Assembly: GCA_036702865.1 (NCBI GenBank)
Contig: DATNQD010000071.1
Coordinates: forward strand, 62,001 to 126,000
From: Trichocoleus sp.
GTDB taxonomy: Bacteria; Cyanobacteriota; Cyanobacteriia; Elainellales; Elainellaceae
DNA length: 64,000 bases
Direction of reading: 5' to 3'
How positions within the stretch are numbered: position 1 is the stretch's first letter; each line of letters starts with the position of its first letter. This document shows, piece by piece, positions 21,894 through 31,201 of this stretch. Both the position numbers and the translations under genes were made by a program. Under the pieces are notes generated by a model. The model ran no database searches. It had not been told where the DNA came from and saw only the letters and a program-made list of their open reading frames with translations.

Positions 21894-22453
21894 GCAAGGG
21901 GTAGGTGAGTCGAGATCAGGGAACCATTCTCAGATGAGGCATCTAAATATATTTGTGAGCAGGGTTGAGTCAGCAGGGGTGAGGGCATGGCATTCCCGTC
22001 TTCCCTTAATGCCCCATGTCTTTTGCAAATTAAAAATTCTGCAAATTAAAAATTTAGAAAAATCAATAACGCTACTAGTAGAGTGAGGACTCCCAAGACC
22101 CATGAGTGATCCCTCTACATATAGAAAAAAGACATTTTAGCTATCAGGAATTAACCGATCGGTGGATGGCTTTCACGGAATTTTCAGGAGAAAATCAAGA
22201 TTAAATAAGAATAATTAAAAGTATCCGGTTAAGCAATTGACTTTTAGGAATATCTCCCTCCAAAAGTGAATCTGCTTAAGGATCCTAGAACTCCATACTA
22301 TGAGTTGAAACGATCGCTGTTTAGGCAAAAACAGTGAATTGTGGATTCTCTCGCCTGTGATTTGTTGAGGTAGAAATGGGCGGGACTCAATGAACCAGTC
22401 CGAGCTTTTGCCGTTGTTTACCTGAATCTCAATCTAAAGTAATCGAGGAAATC
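21894..22453. other. Intergenic gap after the ABC exporter, no gene seen
   Basis: A 560-base gap. It contains an imperfect direct repeat of GCAAATTAAAAATT near 22025-22055 and a possible stem-loop at 22078-22118. The promoter of the downstream peptidoglycan-binding gene should be here. No coding frame is convincing. Confidence 0.45.
22078..22118. repeat. Short imperfect stem-loop
   Basis: GTAGAG (22078-22083) pairs with CTCTAC (22113-22118). Inside, GGA/TCC and CTC/GAG can extend the stem around small TGA bulges. An A-rich run follows on the plus strand rather than a T-run, so a rightward terminator is unlikely. Function unknown. Confidence 0.35.
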
Positions 22454-23074
22454 ATGATGCTGCCAATCATTCGCCCAACGACAACGAATCTAGATCCAGT
22501 CCTAATTTCGGAACTGAAGCCATTTAAGAATCTCGCTTCCAAAATGTCAAGACTTGTTCCGCATGGGTTGCTGTCGATCGCCGTGATCACCTCAGTCCTC
22601 AGTTTGGCTCCAAAAGTGTTGGCGCAGCTTTTCCCCGGCAGTCGGGGGCAGGATGTTGTTTTGCTCCAGCAGGCTCTCAATCGGGAAGGCTTCTTGATTC
22701 AAGTCGATGGCGTTTATGGACCTGCTACCACCAGTGCGGTTACTCAATTTCAGCAAACCTGCGGGTTACGCGTGGATGGCATTGCCGGACCTGAAACCAA
22801 TGGTGCTTTAGCTTCTGGTGACTGTAGCTTCCTCCCTGTCCTGCCCCCAACCTCGGATTTACCCGTTGGCCCTTATGTTGTTGTGATTCCGGGCACCAGT
22901 TCGAATAATCTGCAAACGGCGCGTCAGGTTGTTTCATCTGCCAGAATTGATGATTCGCGTCGAGGCAGCTTCATTAATGCAGGCGGCTACCAGGAACGAT
23001 CGAGCGCTCAAGATGTTGCCGAGCGCCTCAAAGATAGATCCCTGCCTGCAAGGGTTGAGTATCGCCCGCTGTAA
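22454..23074 (+). CDS. Exported peptidoglycan-binding protein (PG_binding_1 with SPOR-like tail)
   Basis: A 206-residue protein. GAGG lies six bases before ATG 22454, supporting that start, although a normal signal peptide begins only at Met31 (MSRLVPHGLLSIAVITSVLS, ending near KVLAQ). A PG_binding_1 domain follows at about 60-115: GSRGQDVVLLQQALNREGF, DGVYGPATTSAVTQFQ and DGIAGPETNGAL. The C-terminal 70 residues (GPYVVVIPG to PARVEYRPL) look like a SPOR-type repeat. It probably binds cell-wall glycans or stem peptides in the periplasm. No catalytic domain is present. Its last 47 bases overlap the 3' end of the convergent thiO gene. Confidence 0.78.
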   Translation: MMLPIIRPTTTNLDPVLISELKPFKNLASKMSRLVPHGLLSIAVITSVLSLAPKVLAQLFPGSRGQDVVLLQQALNREGFLIQVDGVYGPATTSAVTQFQQTCGLRVDGIAGPETNGALASGDCSFLPVLPPTSDLPVGPYVVVIPGTSSNNLQTARQVVSSARIDDSRRGSFINAGGYQERSSAQDVAERLKDRSLPARVEYRPL

Positions 23075-24155
23075 TCATTGCCTTCACTTTTGCGGCAGTC
23101 GCCGGAGCGAGGAGAACGCCATTGCGATAGTGCCCGGTTGCCGCAATGACATTTTGGAATCCAGGCAGTCGCTCAATGATAGGCGCAGGACGATTGTAAG
23201 GTCGAGGGCGTAACCCTGACCATTGCTGCAAAATCTTACCTTCTTTCAAGGCAGGACAAAGTTCGATCGCCCCTGCCAAAACGGCTTGCAGTCGATCGGC
23301 ATCGGGTGACAAAATGCCCTGCTCTGGCGGAAACTCAACGGTTGCCCCAACCCAATACTCTGCATTGCCCAACGGCACAAGATGAATATCCGCTCCAGTG
23401 ATCATCGGCTGAAAATGAGGATTGCCTAGAGGCTGCTCTAATTTCAAGCGCACTGCCTGACCCAACACCGGACGAATCTCGATGGTCTGCGCCAAACGTT
23501 GCAACAACAGTGTTGATCCTAGCCCTGCCGCAACCACCACAAAATCTGCTGCGATCGCTCCCTGGGCTGTTTCAATCTGACAGACGCGCTCAGGACTTCC
23601 ATCAGACAGAGAAAGACTATGAATTGGTGTATCGAAGTGGAAGGTTACCCCACGCTGTTGAGCCGCTTTAACAAGCAGTAGCGTTAAGGCAGTAGGGTCA
23701 ATCTGACGATCGTCTGGCGAGTAGATGGCTCCTGTAACTTGCGGACTGGTGATTTGTGGACATTGTGCCAAAACCTGTTCTCGGCTCCAGCGCTCCAATC
23801 GCCAACCCTGACCCTGCCGAATTTGAATCAACTGCTCCCAATCTGGCTGATCTTCGTTGTCCAGGCAAAGCTTCACAATACCCTGACGGTTAACTGGCAC
23901 TGTTTCGCCCGTCATTGCTTCCAGTTCAGGAATCAGCGTTTCATACCGCTGCATACTGGTTTCGCGTAAAGCCCAAGCAATTCCTTTCACCTTTTGGCTA
24001 ACAATGCCCATCAGCACACCCAATGCCGCACCAGTTGCCGCTTCTGCCGGACGCTGTCGATCGATCACCGTCACTTGCAACTCAGGAATCTGGCTGAGTT
24101 CATAGGCAATCGACGCACCAATCACGCCACAGCCGATGATTACAACATGAGTCAT
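23028..24155 (-). CDS. thiO: Glycine oxidase ThiO-like FAD-dependent oxidoreductase
   Basis: A 375-residue DAO-family flavoenzyme. The Rossmann FAD motif is at the N-terminus (VVIIGCGVIGASIAYELS), with ATGAALGVLMGIVSQ next, DRQIDPTALTLLLVKAA mid-protein and ATGHYRNGVLLAPATA near the end, as in ThiO. ThiO oxidises glycine to iminoacetate for the thiazole half of thiamine. In some cyanobacteria ThiO is fused to ThiG; here it is a stand-alone protein with no thi gene beside it, so another D-amino-acid-oxidase role is possible. AAGG lies close to the ATG. The 3' end runs 47 bases into the convergent peptidoglycan-binding gene. Confidence 0.85.
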   Translation of the reverse strand: MTHVVIIGCGVIGASIAYELSQIPELQVTVIDRQRPAEAATGAALGVLMGIVSQKVKGIAWALRETSMQRYETLIPELEAMTGETVPVNRQGIVKLCLDNEDQPDWEQLIQIRQGQGWRLERWSREQVLAQCPQITSPQVTGAIYSPDDRQIDPTALTLLLVKAAQQRGVTFHFDTPIHSLSLSDGSPERVCQIETAQGAIAADFVVVAAGLGSTLLLQRLAQTIEIRPVLGQAVRLKLEQPLGNPHFQPMITGADIHLVPLGNAEYWVGATVEFPPEQGILSPDADRLQAVLAGAIELCPALKEGKILQQWSGLRPRPYNRPAPIIERLPGFQNVIAATGHYRNGVLLAPATAAKVKAMITAGDTQPLQAGIYL

Positions 24156-24276
24156 AAGCCTTGTGGGATGTATAACAGGGAGGCAGAGAGGGGCAGCAGG
24201 AATACAGGAAAGGAAGCCTGTTCAAACCTCAACCCCGATCTCTAATTACTACTCCCTGTCACCTATCCTCTGTTTT

Positions 24277-24720
24277 CTATGAAGGAATGAGATTCAGAAA
24301 AGCATCAAAGTCTTTGAGAGCTTCGTTATAGTTGCGAAGCGCTTTGGTTCGATCGCGGCTTTGAGAGGCTTCATCAATCAAAATCAGGTGTTCAAAGACC
24401 TCTTTGGAGGCAGTTAGGGCTTGTTTTTGCTTTGTGGGTTCCAGGGTTCGAGCGAGGCGGCTCATTGTGGCACGTAGTTCACCAAGCGGACCATGAATAA
24501 AAGAAGCAACGTCTGTCCATGCATCTTTTTGCACGAGCGGCGGCAGTTCCAGCATTCGATCGCGGAAGATCTGAAGATCATCAGTGTATTTTTGAATTTG
24601 CTCAAGCTGTGCTGAAGTGTAGAGCGGACCTTCGACGGTTGGAGTTGGGTTGCTACAGCTAATGAGCAGCGTGGTGATAGCAACTAGAATAAGCGTCAGA
24701 ATTGAACGATAGCGCAGCAT
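24277..24720 (-). CDS. psbQ: Photosystem II lipoprotein PsbQ (CyanoQ)
   Basis: A 147-residue lipoprotein with a signal peptide ending in the lipobox LLISC (Cys22). The mature part is a four-helix bundle: YTSAQLEQIQKYTDDLQIF, AWTDVASFIHGPLGELRATM, KEVFEHLILIDEASQ and ALKDFDAFLNLIPS. WTDV-x-x-FIHGPLG and the FDAFL-x-LIP ending are hallmarks of cyanobacterial PsbQ. It binds the lumenal side of photosystem II and stabilises the oxygen-evolving complex and dimers. The gene stands alone on the minus strand between thiO and lepB. Confidence 0.9.
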   Translation of the reverse strand: MLRYRSILTLILVAITTLLISCSNPTPTVEGPLYTSAQLEQIQKYTDDLQIFRDRMLELPPLVQKDAWTDVASFIHGPLGELRATMSRLARTLEPTKQKQALTASKEVFEHLILIDEASQSRDRTKALRNYNEALKDFDAFLNLIPS

Positions 24721-24866
24721 ATTAGGACTGTCCCACCAATCTGTTAAGTCGAATCATGAAGTTAAAAACGAGTCCATCCTATCGTGGAATGGGGCGATCA
24801 GATAGTATGGATTGATTCAGGTAAAACCATGTCCTGAGCTTGAATCAAGCATGGTGCTTAGGTGAA

Positions 24867-25547
24867 TTACTGCCCAGGTTCATAATGCTGTACATGGTCA
24901 ATATTGCCGACTCGGTTAGGGGGCCAGAAGCGAAATACCGCCCGACCAATAATATTTTGGCGCGGTACATACCCCCAAAAATGGCTATCAAAGCTGTTGT
25001 TTCGATTATCTCCTAAAACGAGGTAAGAGTCTGCAGGCACAACTTCTGGACCCCACTGATAATCAGGTTTAGCTTCGATGTAATGCTCTTGAAGCGGTTT
25101 GTCGTTGATATAGACCATGCCGCTTTTGACCTCAACCTTCTCGCCTGGTAAACCAATGACACGCTTAATGAATGCGTCTTTCAGTTCCGGGTTTTGTTGC
25201 CGCAGTCGATCGTTGGGCCAGAAGACAATCACATCCTCGCGCTCGGGTGGATGGAAGTGATAGCTAATCTTCTCGACAATCAGCCGATCGTTGACTTCGA
25301 GCGTTGGCACCATTGATTCAGAGGGAATGTAGCGTGCCTCTGCAACAAAATGTCGAATTCCCAGTGCCAGCACTAAGCTGAGTCCGATCGTCTTCGCTGC
25401 CTCTGCCCAAGGGTTTTCTTTTCTTTGGCGAGCTATCTGGCGGTTTGATTGACGGATCGTTTGATGCTCAGGGGGTTCAGGTGGGGTCATTGGCTCAGAA
25501 GGTGACGGACTGATATGGGGTGGCAGATTAGGGTCAGGATGAGGCAT
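24867..25547 (-). CDS. lepB: Signal peptidase I (LepB)
   Basis: LepB removes signal peptides from secreted and lumenal proteins. The 226 residues comprise a Pro-rich cytosolic tail of about 45 residues, one membrane anchor ([17 protein letters not shown]) and the S26 catalytic domain. The Ser-Lys dyad is visible: Ser78 in [10 protein letters not shown] and Lys128 in [15 protein letters not shown]. Box E is [14 protein letters not shown]. The length and single anchor fit cyanobacterial LepB1/LepB2. It is divergent from the pyrC remnant across 334 bases. Confidence 0.95.
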   Translation of the reverse strand: MPHPDPNLPPHISPSPSEPMTPPEPPEHQTIRQSNRQIARQRKENPWAEAAKTIGLSLVLALGIRHFVAEARYIPSESMVPTLEVNDRLIVEKISYHFHPPEREDVIVFWPNDRLRQQNPELKDAFIKRVIGLPGEKVEVKSGMVYINDKPLQEHYIEAKPDYQWGPEVVPADSYLVLGDNRNNSFDSHFWGYVPRQNIIGRAVFRFWPPNRVGNIDHVQHYEPGQ

Positions 25548-25881
25548 ATAGGAGAAGATTCAGTTCAACACTGAAAAAAATTCAAGCGAGAATTGACACA
25601 AGAACCAGACAATAGTTATGGCACAAAACGAATCAGAATGTCACAGTCTAAAGATCGAAGTCATGAGAAAGCCTTTGAGAAACTAAGCTCAACAAGTTTA
25701 AAGGGGCAGAAAATAGACATGACTCGCTCTAGACGGTATCTCACAGATTGAAAAGCCTCTTCTTCCGCTCATTACAGGTCTTTACAAAGCGTAATTCCAT
25801 CTTACGGCTGAAGTCCTTGGCTCGGACAGGATAGTCACCCAACTTCACGATTATGTTTCACTGTAACTGAACAAACGAATC
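25548..25881. other. Intergenic gap between lepB and the pyrC remnant
   Basis: A 334-base divergent region. It should carry the lepB promoter on the minus strand and, once, that of pyrC. No clear operator, hairpin or RNA gene is visible. Confidence 0.45.
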
Positions 25882-26429
25882 ATGACCTCCCCGTATCATT
25901 CCCTCCTTATTCGTCAAGCTCGTATCTTGCTCCCCGATGGCACATCCCAGGTTGGAGATGTACAAATTCAAGGAAAGACGATCGCTTAGATCAGCACAGC
26001 AGGGTCAATTACAGATCTTCCGCCTGACACAAGGATCATCGACGCAACTGGGCTAGATTTGTTGCTCGGAGTCATCGATCCACAAGTGCATTTTCGAGAA
26101 CCAGGGCTGGAATATAAAGAAGATTTATTTACGGCAAGTTATGCCTGCGCGAAAGGTGGCGTTACTTCTTTTTTGGAGATGCCAAACATCAAACCTTTGA
26201 CGACGACTCAGGCAGCGTTAGATGACAAGCTACGGCGAGCCGATGAGAAGTGTCTGGTGAACTATGGCTTCTTTATGGGGGCAACCACCGAACAACTGCC
26301 CGATTTGCTGGAAGCAAACCCTGCCTGCGGCATCAAGATTTTTATGGGATCGATGCATGGAGCACTGCTCGTTGATCAAGAAAAGGTGCTTGCGGAAATT
26401 TTTGCTAAAAGTCGAACAATTGACACTGC
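25882..26429 (+). pseudogene. pyrC: Dihydroorotase (pyrC) remnant: in-frame stop and missing C-terminal half
   Basis: From ATG 25882 the frame reads MTSPYHSLLIRQARILLPDG and then meets TAG at 25987-25989, where KTIA*ISTAG suggests a CAG-to-TAG change. The same frame then continues with IDATGLDLLLGVIDPQVHFR, EDLFTASYACAKGGVTSFLE, QAALDDKLRRADEKCLVNYG and IKIFMGSMHGALLVDQEK, all typical of cyanobacterial dihydroorotase. Similarity stops after LAEIFAK at about 26410. The rest of a roughly 440-residue enzyme, including later zinc ligands and the catalytic Asp, is missing because the convergent pgeF gene begins there. LLLGVID in place of the usual LLPGVID also points to decay. It cannot encode a working enzyme. 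Confidence 0.88.
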
Positions 26430-27230
26430 TCAAGCCGAGACAATCCCAGACCACTGCACTTTCTTCTGTCGCTCTCTGCGGTAGGAAAAGAAGTATTCCG
26501 GGTTTTGGTACGTGCAATAGGGAGCAATTGACACTTGTGCTTCATCTAACCCCATCTTTGCCAGTTGCAGCGCAATGACCCGTCGTACATCAATTCGGGC
26601 ATGTCCGGGGAGGGAGTCGGGCAGCAGCGGGGAGTCGGGCAGTTGGCGCAGAGCCTCTAAAACCGGAGCCTCTTCTGGCAAAGCTACCTGAGATTCAGAC
26701 GGCTGAGGAACAACGGTAGAGCCAATTTGAGCCGCAACAGCCTCAGAAACCTGATAAACCTCGCCCGTAATGGCTGGTCCCAGTGCAACAAGCAGGTTTT
26801 TTAGCTGGCTTCCTTGCTCTTGAAGTCGATCGATCGCTCTGGGCACAATTTCAGTGGCAGTTCCACGCCAACCTGCATGGACAGCAGCAACCTGCCCGGT
26901 TTGAGTATCTGCAATTAACACAGGCGTACAATCTGCCGTACAAACCCAAACGGCTTGAGCGGTGTTTTCCGTCAGAATGCCATCGGCTTCGGGAAAGCTT
27001 AGCTCACCCACACTTGCAGCTTCAGATGCGATCTGAGATGCGCTAAGAACAGTATTGCCATGCACCTGCTTCACGCGATACACCTGCGCCGAGGGTCGCA
27101 GCACTTGGGCAAGGTCTTCGGGTGCATGAAGCCGAAATTGCTGTGTAAAAAAGCCATGTGACCAGTCTTGCAACAGACTACAGGTAAGGTAGGGAAGCCC
27201 CTGCCAAGATTGCCATTGCCATCTATGCAT
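26430..27230 (-). CDS. pgeF: Peptidoglycan editing factor PgeF / multicopper polyphenol oxidase domain (DUF152)
   Basis: A 266-residue YfiH/RL5 (DUF152) protein. Family motifs are intact: VKQVHGNTVL, the metal-site CTADCTPVLI, VHAGWRGTATEIV and ALGPAITGEVYQV, ending with CTYQNPEYFFSYRRERQ. PgeF in E. coli removes misincorporated L-Ser from UDP-MurNAc dipeptide; family members have also been described as laccases or purine-nucleoside phosphorylases. The C-terminus is complete, so the pyrC sequence joined at its 3' end did not damage it. Convergent with the pyrC remnant, whose relic frame overlaps its last codons. Confidence 0.88.
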   Translation of the reverse strand: MHRWQWQSWQGLPYLTCSLLQDWSHGFFTQQFRLHAPEDLAQVLRPSAQVYRVKQVHGNTVLSASQIASEAASVGELSFPEADGILTENTAQAVWVCTADCTPVLIADTQTGQVAAVHAGWRGTATEIVPRAIDRLQEQGSQLKNLLVALGPAITGEVYQVSEAVAAQIGSTVVPQPSESQVALPEEAPVLEALRQLPDSPLLPDSLPGHARIDVRRVIALQLAKMGLDEAQVSIAPYCTYQNPEYFFSYRRERQKKVQWSGIVSA

Positions 27231-27457
27231 GGAGTCTGCCTGTAAGGAATGTAAAGAAAGATGATCTGATGTTAGCTTACGGCAGAATGAGTCAGAGAGA
27301 TAGCAAGCGATGAAGAATCAGGAGACAGAGCGTTGGAGCAACTGGAAGCCTGCCCGAAAATGATTCGATCGCTTGACCCTAAGCCCAAGGGGGACTGTAG
27401 CATCTACCGATTCGGGCTCGCTCGACTTATTTGCTCAATCTAGTCAAATCTAGTCTG

Positions 27458-28321
27458 ATGGTGGAATTCGATCGTCAAAAATTTGAAACCACATTGCAAG
27501 CCTGTTTTGCCTCAAAGCCGCAACTGGGCTTACCCCAAGCATTGCAGCTGCCTCGGTTTTCGCCTCACTTTAATCCGGTCAACTTCTTTCAAGTGCAGGT
27601 TTTTGAGTCGATCGATTCAACAAATTCTGCCCTTTGGGATCTGCTGAAGCAAGGTGCACCTGCCGGAACCACTGTCATTGCCCTGACGCAAACTGCCGGA
27701 CGAGGACAACGCGGACGACCATGGCACTCCGCTCCAGGAGGGTTGTATTTGTCGCTTGCCCTCACACTTGACCTGCCGATCGCCCAGGCAGCACCCATTA
27801 CGCTGAGTAGTGCCTGGGGAATTGCCGCCGCCCTACGACATTACGACCTCCCAGTTGGCATCAAATGGTTGAATGACCTGGTGGTTGAGAGACGAAAGCT
27901 CGGTGGAATTCTTACAGAAAGTCGGTTACGGCAAGGACGGATTCATCAAGCAGTGATTGGGGTAGGAATCAATTGGTGTAATCCTGTGACTGATCCCGGA
28001 ATTCAACTGCAAACGATTCTGCCCGATTCTAGCCCGATCGACTCGCTGGAAATGGTAGCCGCAATTGTCCTCTGGGGTCTGTTGGGCGGATATTCGTTCT
28101 GGCAGGCTCAGGGAACCGCAGCATTGTTGAGGGCTTACCAGCATTGGTTAGTCAACCTGGGACAGCAGGTGCAAATTGGCGATCGCACTGCTCAGATTAT
28201 TGGCGTGACTGAAGCAGGAGCATTACAAGTTCGCTTTGATTCAGGCAGCGAAATGCAGCAAGCGGAGGCTTGTTTCAAACCGGGAGAAATTTATTTGGGA
28301 TATGAATTGGGTCTGGACTGA
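27458..28321 (+). CDS. birA: Biotin-[acetyl-CoA-carboxylase] ligase (class I BirA)
   Basis: The frame is open from TTG 27431, but ATG 27458 (MVEFDRQKFETTL) is the likelier start, giving 287 residues. The biotin protein ligase core is present: FESIDSTNSALWDLL, the adenylate loop QTAGRGQRGRPWHS, SLALTLDLPIAQA, IKWLNDLVVERRKLGGILTE and a C-terminal SH3-like domain. There is no N-terminal DNA-binding domain, so it is an enzyme only. It attaches biotin to the AccB subunit of acetyl-CoA carboxylase for fatty acid synthesis. The first 50 or so residues are a cyanobacterial-type extension. Confidence 0.93.
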   Translation: MVEFDRQKFETTLQACFASKPQLGLPQALQLPRFSPHFNPVNFFQVQVFESIDSTNSALWDLLKQGAPAGTTVIALTQTAGRGQRGRPWHSAPGGLYLSLALTLDLPIAQAAPITLSSAWGIAAALRHYDLPVGIKWLNDLVVERRKLGGILTESRLRQGRIHQAVIGVGINWCNPVTDPGIQLQTILPDSSPIDSLEMVAAIVLWGLLGGYSFWQAQGTAALLRAYQHWLVNLGQQVQIGDRTAQIIGVTEAGALQVRFDSGSEMQQAEACFKPGEIYLGYELGLD

Positions 28322-28507
28322 AAGAATTTGACCGGATGGGAAACAAAAAGTGAAGGCGAAACGACAATTAACACTAGTGCCTTGCGCTTTGTTCAGCCTC
28401 TAAATCTAGACATCAGCAGACATTCTTTAACATCTGCATTATGATATTTGCGGTGTACTAGGCTTCACTCAGGGCAAAATCAAGCGAGTTTTAGCTTGGG
28501 AAAGAAT

Positions 28508-29776
28508 ATGGCAATGATTCAAAAACAGAACTCTCACAACGGGCGCAAAGGGCTTCAACGTTCTCTCTGGTTTAGCAGTGCTTGCTGGCTGGGAGGAATG
28601 GGGCTACTCGCGCCAATCGCATTGGCACAAACAGCTCTTGATCCTGCTGTCATTGAATCTGCTTCACCTGCCGCACCTGTTGAAGTCGTGCCTGTTGAAG
28701 CGGCTCCTGTCTCAAGCCCGGCTGTCTCAAGCGAACTGGAACAAACCGCTCCTGCCGCTCCGATCGCCCCGATCACTCCTGCTGCATCTCAACCGATCGA
28801 TTCGGTGGGGTCTGCCCCGATTGCTCCACCCGAAGCAAGCCCACCCGAAGCAAGCTCACCAGAAGCAAGTTCACCATTGGTAGTCCCTAATTTGGCTGAC
28901 AATGCTGCTGCCGCGTTCAATCACTCCGGCAACTACATCGATACAACACCTTATTCGATCGGTGCAACTGAGGTTGACCAGCCTGACGTCGTTTTGTCTG
29001 AACGCTCTACTGGTTGCCAAACAACCCTGGCACCGGGGCAATCTGTCCCAACGAGCATCTGTCCCCCTGCCCCAAGCGTGGCTTCCGCCAACACTTATGC
29101 TCCGCCAGCCGCAACAAGCTGGGAATCAGTGGGCATAGGGTCTTACAGCATGGGTGGCAGAACAACTCCCTCAGGGCGTAGCTATGTTAACCTGACGATT
29201 CGTCCCCCTGTCCAGTTGACCAGCAGCAACGTTAATTTGTTCTTCCCGCTTTCCATTCCCGCAGCAATTACCTCTGCCTTTGGTTGGCGGATTCATCCGG
29301 TAACGGGTTCAGGCCGCTTCCACTCTGGTACAGACTTAGGTGCCCCTCAAGGAACGCCCGTTCTGGCTGCCTTTGCCGGAGAAGTCTCTGCTGCTGACTA
29401 CATGGGAGGGTATGGTCTGGCGATCGTCTTACGTCACAGCAACAACACAGAAGAAACGCTCTACGGTCACTTATCTCAGATCTTCGTGAAGCCAGGAGAA
29501 AAAGTACAGCAGGGGCAGGTGATTGGGCAAGTGGGTAGCACGGGCATGTCTACTGGCCCCCACCTCCATTTTGAGTTTCATAAGCTCACGCCAGAAGGCT
29601 GGGTTGTGATGGACCCCGGTGCCACGCTGGAATATTCCATGGCGCAGCTCATCAAGGGGCTACAAACTGCAGCTCAACCCAAACCTGCATTTCCAGCCCT
29701 TGCCGATCGCTCTTTTATGAAAGCACTCCAGATGGCTCAAGCAGCCCCAAAGACGCTGAGGCAAAAGGTGAAGTAA
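28508..29776 (+). CDS. M23 (LytM-type) peptidoglycan endopeptidase, exported
   Basis: ATG 28508, with GGGAAAGA upstream, starts a 422-residue protein; an upstream TTG frame (28448) is unlikely. A signal peptide (SLWFSSACWLGGMGLLAPIA, cleaved near IALAQ) is followed by a roughly 130-residue Ala/Pro/Glu-rich linker containing PPEAS-like repeats. The C-terminal M23 domain has FGWRIHPVTGSGRFHSGTDL with the first His and Asp zinc ligands, YGHLSQIFVKPGEKVQQGQV, and the HLHFE motif in STGPHLHFEFHK. All zinc ligands are present, so an active cell-wall hydrolase is expected, or an EnvC/NlpD-like activator if binding dominates. It follows birA in the same direction. Confidence 0.9.
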   Translation: MAMIQKQNSHNGRKGLQRSLWFSSACWLGGMGLLAPIALAQTALDPAVIESASPAAPVEVVPVEAAPVSSPAVSSELEQTAPAAPIAPITPAASQPIDSVGSAPIAPPEASPPEASSPEASSPLVVPNLADNAAAAFNHSGNYIDTTPYSIGATEVDQPDVVLSERSTGCQTTLAPGQSVPTSICPPAPSVASANTYAPPAATSWESVGIGSYSMGGRTTPSGRSYVNLTIRPPVQLTSSNVNLFFPLSIPAAITSAFGWRIHPVTGSGRFHSGTDLGAPQGTPVLAAFAGEVSAADYMGGYGLAIVLRHSNNTEETLYGHLSQIFVKPGEKVQQGQVIGQVGSTGMSTGPHLHFEFHKLTPEGWVVMDPGATLEYSMAQLIKGLQTAAQPKPAFPALADRSFMKALQMAQAAPKTLRQKVK

Positions 29777-29845
29777 ACATAGAAGATACAGGGAGGTGGA
29801 GACGCAGGGAAACAGGAAAACAAGCCGCGTCTCTAGCGAAGCTTA

Positions 29846-31201
29846 TTAGCCTCTACTCTCTACCCCTTGCCTAGCCCGAAATCCCTCAACAACCCGATCG
29901 AGTCCTACAGCGCGAGATGCTTTGAACAACAGCCGATCGCCAGGCTGCACAAGAGCTTTGAGGCGATCGATGACATCTGCATGGCTGTAAAACTGTTCAG
30001 TCGGAAGGGGGGTAGCGCCTGCTGCCATTGCTTGACTTTCTGCTTCGTCTGCCAGAATGAGCAGGTGATCGAGCTTGAGTTCACGGGCAGTTTGCCCCAC
30101 TTGATAGTGAAATTCAGGAGATCGATCGCCCAGTTCTTTCATTGTGCCGAGAACTGCAATACGGCGTTGACCGGGTGTTTCTGCAAGCAAATGCAGCGCA
30201 GCGATCATTGATTCAAGCCCAGCATTGTAGGTTTCATCCAGTATCACAATATCCTGCGGCAGTTCATCACGTCTGGCTCGCCCTTGCGGAAGTTCAACGG
30301 GAATGCCTTGCTGGAGTTTTGTCCAGTCAATTCCCAGAATCTTGGCGACGGCTAAAGCTGCGAGATAGTTCAAAGCATTGTGCCGACCCGGAAGCGGTAG
30401 CGGTAAGTCAACACCCGCCACAGTCACGATCGAGTCTGTCACCTGTCCCCAAACATCGCCCCCCGTTAAGCCATAGCTAATCTTCTGCCCCTGCCAGACC
30501 TGAGCAGCTGTTTCCATCAACCGGGGATTGTCATAGTTCAAAACAGCAACGCCATCCGTCATCTCCTGAAGCAGTTCACATTTTGCATTCGCGATTGCCT
30601 GCTCTGAGCCCAAACGTCCGATGTGGGCAGTCCCAACATTGGTAATGACGGCAATATCAGGTCGAGCAATTTGGCTCAGGAGGGCTATTTCGCCTGCCGC
30701 GCGCATTCCCATCTCCACGACAGCATAACGATGAGCGGGGGTCAGCTCTAGCAGCGTTTTTGGCACACCAATCTCATTGTTATAGTTCGCTTGAGTTTTT
30801 AGCACTGTGCCACTGGTCGCTAATACGGCTGCAATCAGTTCTTTTGTTGTTGTTTTGCCGACTGAACCCGTAACCGCAATCACCGGAATCTGGAACTGGT
30901 CGCGCCACCAGCGGGCGATCGTCTGATATGCCTGTAGCGCATCAGAGACAACGAGCAACGGCAGTGAAGTATCGGCAGGGCGATCGGTGATGACTGCAAT
31001 GGCTCCCTGTTGGAGAGCTTTGTCAATGAAAAGATTGCCATCAAATCGCTCTCCGCGCAGTGCTACAAATAAGTCTCCTGATTTGAGGCTGCGGCTATCG
31101 GTGCTAATCCCTTCTGGGATTTGAGCTTGGGCGATTTCAGAGAGATGAACGGGGGTTGCCTGCAACAGGGAAACCAGTTCCCCCAGCGAAAGATGACGCA
31201 T
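29846..31201 (-). CDS. murF: UDP-MurNAc-tripeptide--D-Ala-D-Ala ligase (MurF)
   Basis: MurF adds D-Ala-D-Ala to UDP-MurNAc-tripeptide, the last cytosolic step of peptidoglycan precursor synthesis. The open frame reaches 31441, but MRHLSLGELVSLLQ at 31201 is the natural start and gives 451 residues, the family norm. Motifs: ISTDSRSLKSGDLFVALRGE (N-terminal domain), ATP-loop AVTGSVGKTTTKELIAAVL, NYNNEIGVPKTLLEL, NALNYLAALAVAKILG, and the C-terminal ILDETYNAGLESMIAAL. The C-terminus overlaps nothing and converges with the M23 peptidase gene across 69 bases. Confidence 0.95.
   Translation of the reverse strand: MRHLSLGELVSLLQATPVHLSEIAQAQIPEGISTDSRSLKSGDLFVALRGERFDGNLFIDKALQQGAIAVITDRPADTSLPLLVVSDALQAYQTIARWWRDQFQIPVIAVTGSVGKTTTKELIAAVLATSGTVLKTQANYNNEIGVPKTLLELTPAHRYAVVEMGMRAAGEIALLSQIARPDIAVITNVGTAHIGRLGSEQAIANAKCELLQEMTDGVAVLNYDNPRLMETAAQVWQGQKISYGLTGGDVWGQVTDSIVTVAGVDLPLPLPGRHNALNYLAALAVAKILGIDWTKLQQGIPVELPQGRARRDELPQDIVILDETYNAGLESMIAALHLLAETPGQRRIAVLGTMKELGDRSPEFHYQVGQTARELKLDHLLILADEAESQAMAAGATPLPTEQFYSHADVIDRLKALVQPGDRLLFKASRAVGLDRVVEGFRARQGVESRG

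Noticed and set aside
25882-26484. Reading the dihydroorotase remnant as a functional gene with amber read-through
   Set aside because: Even with read-through of the TAG, the C-terminal half with essential active-site residues is missing.
28836-28885. Short repeated CCCGAAGCAAGC units as a possible DNA element
   Set aside because: They encode the PPEAS-like repeats of the M23 protein's linker and need no other explanation.
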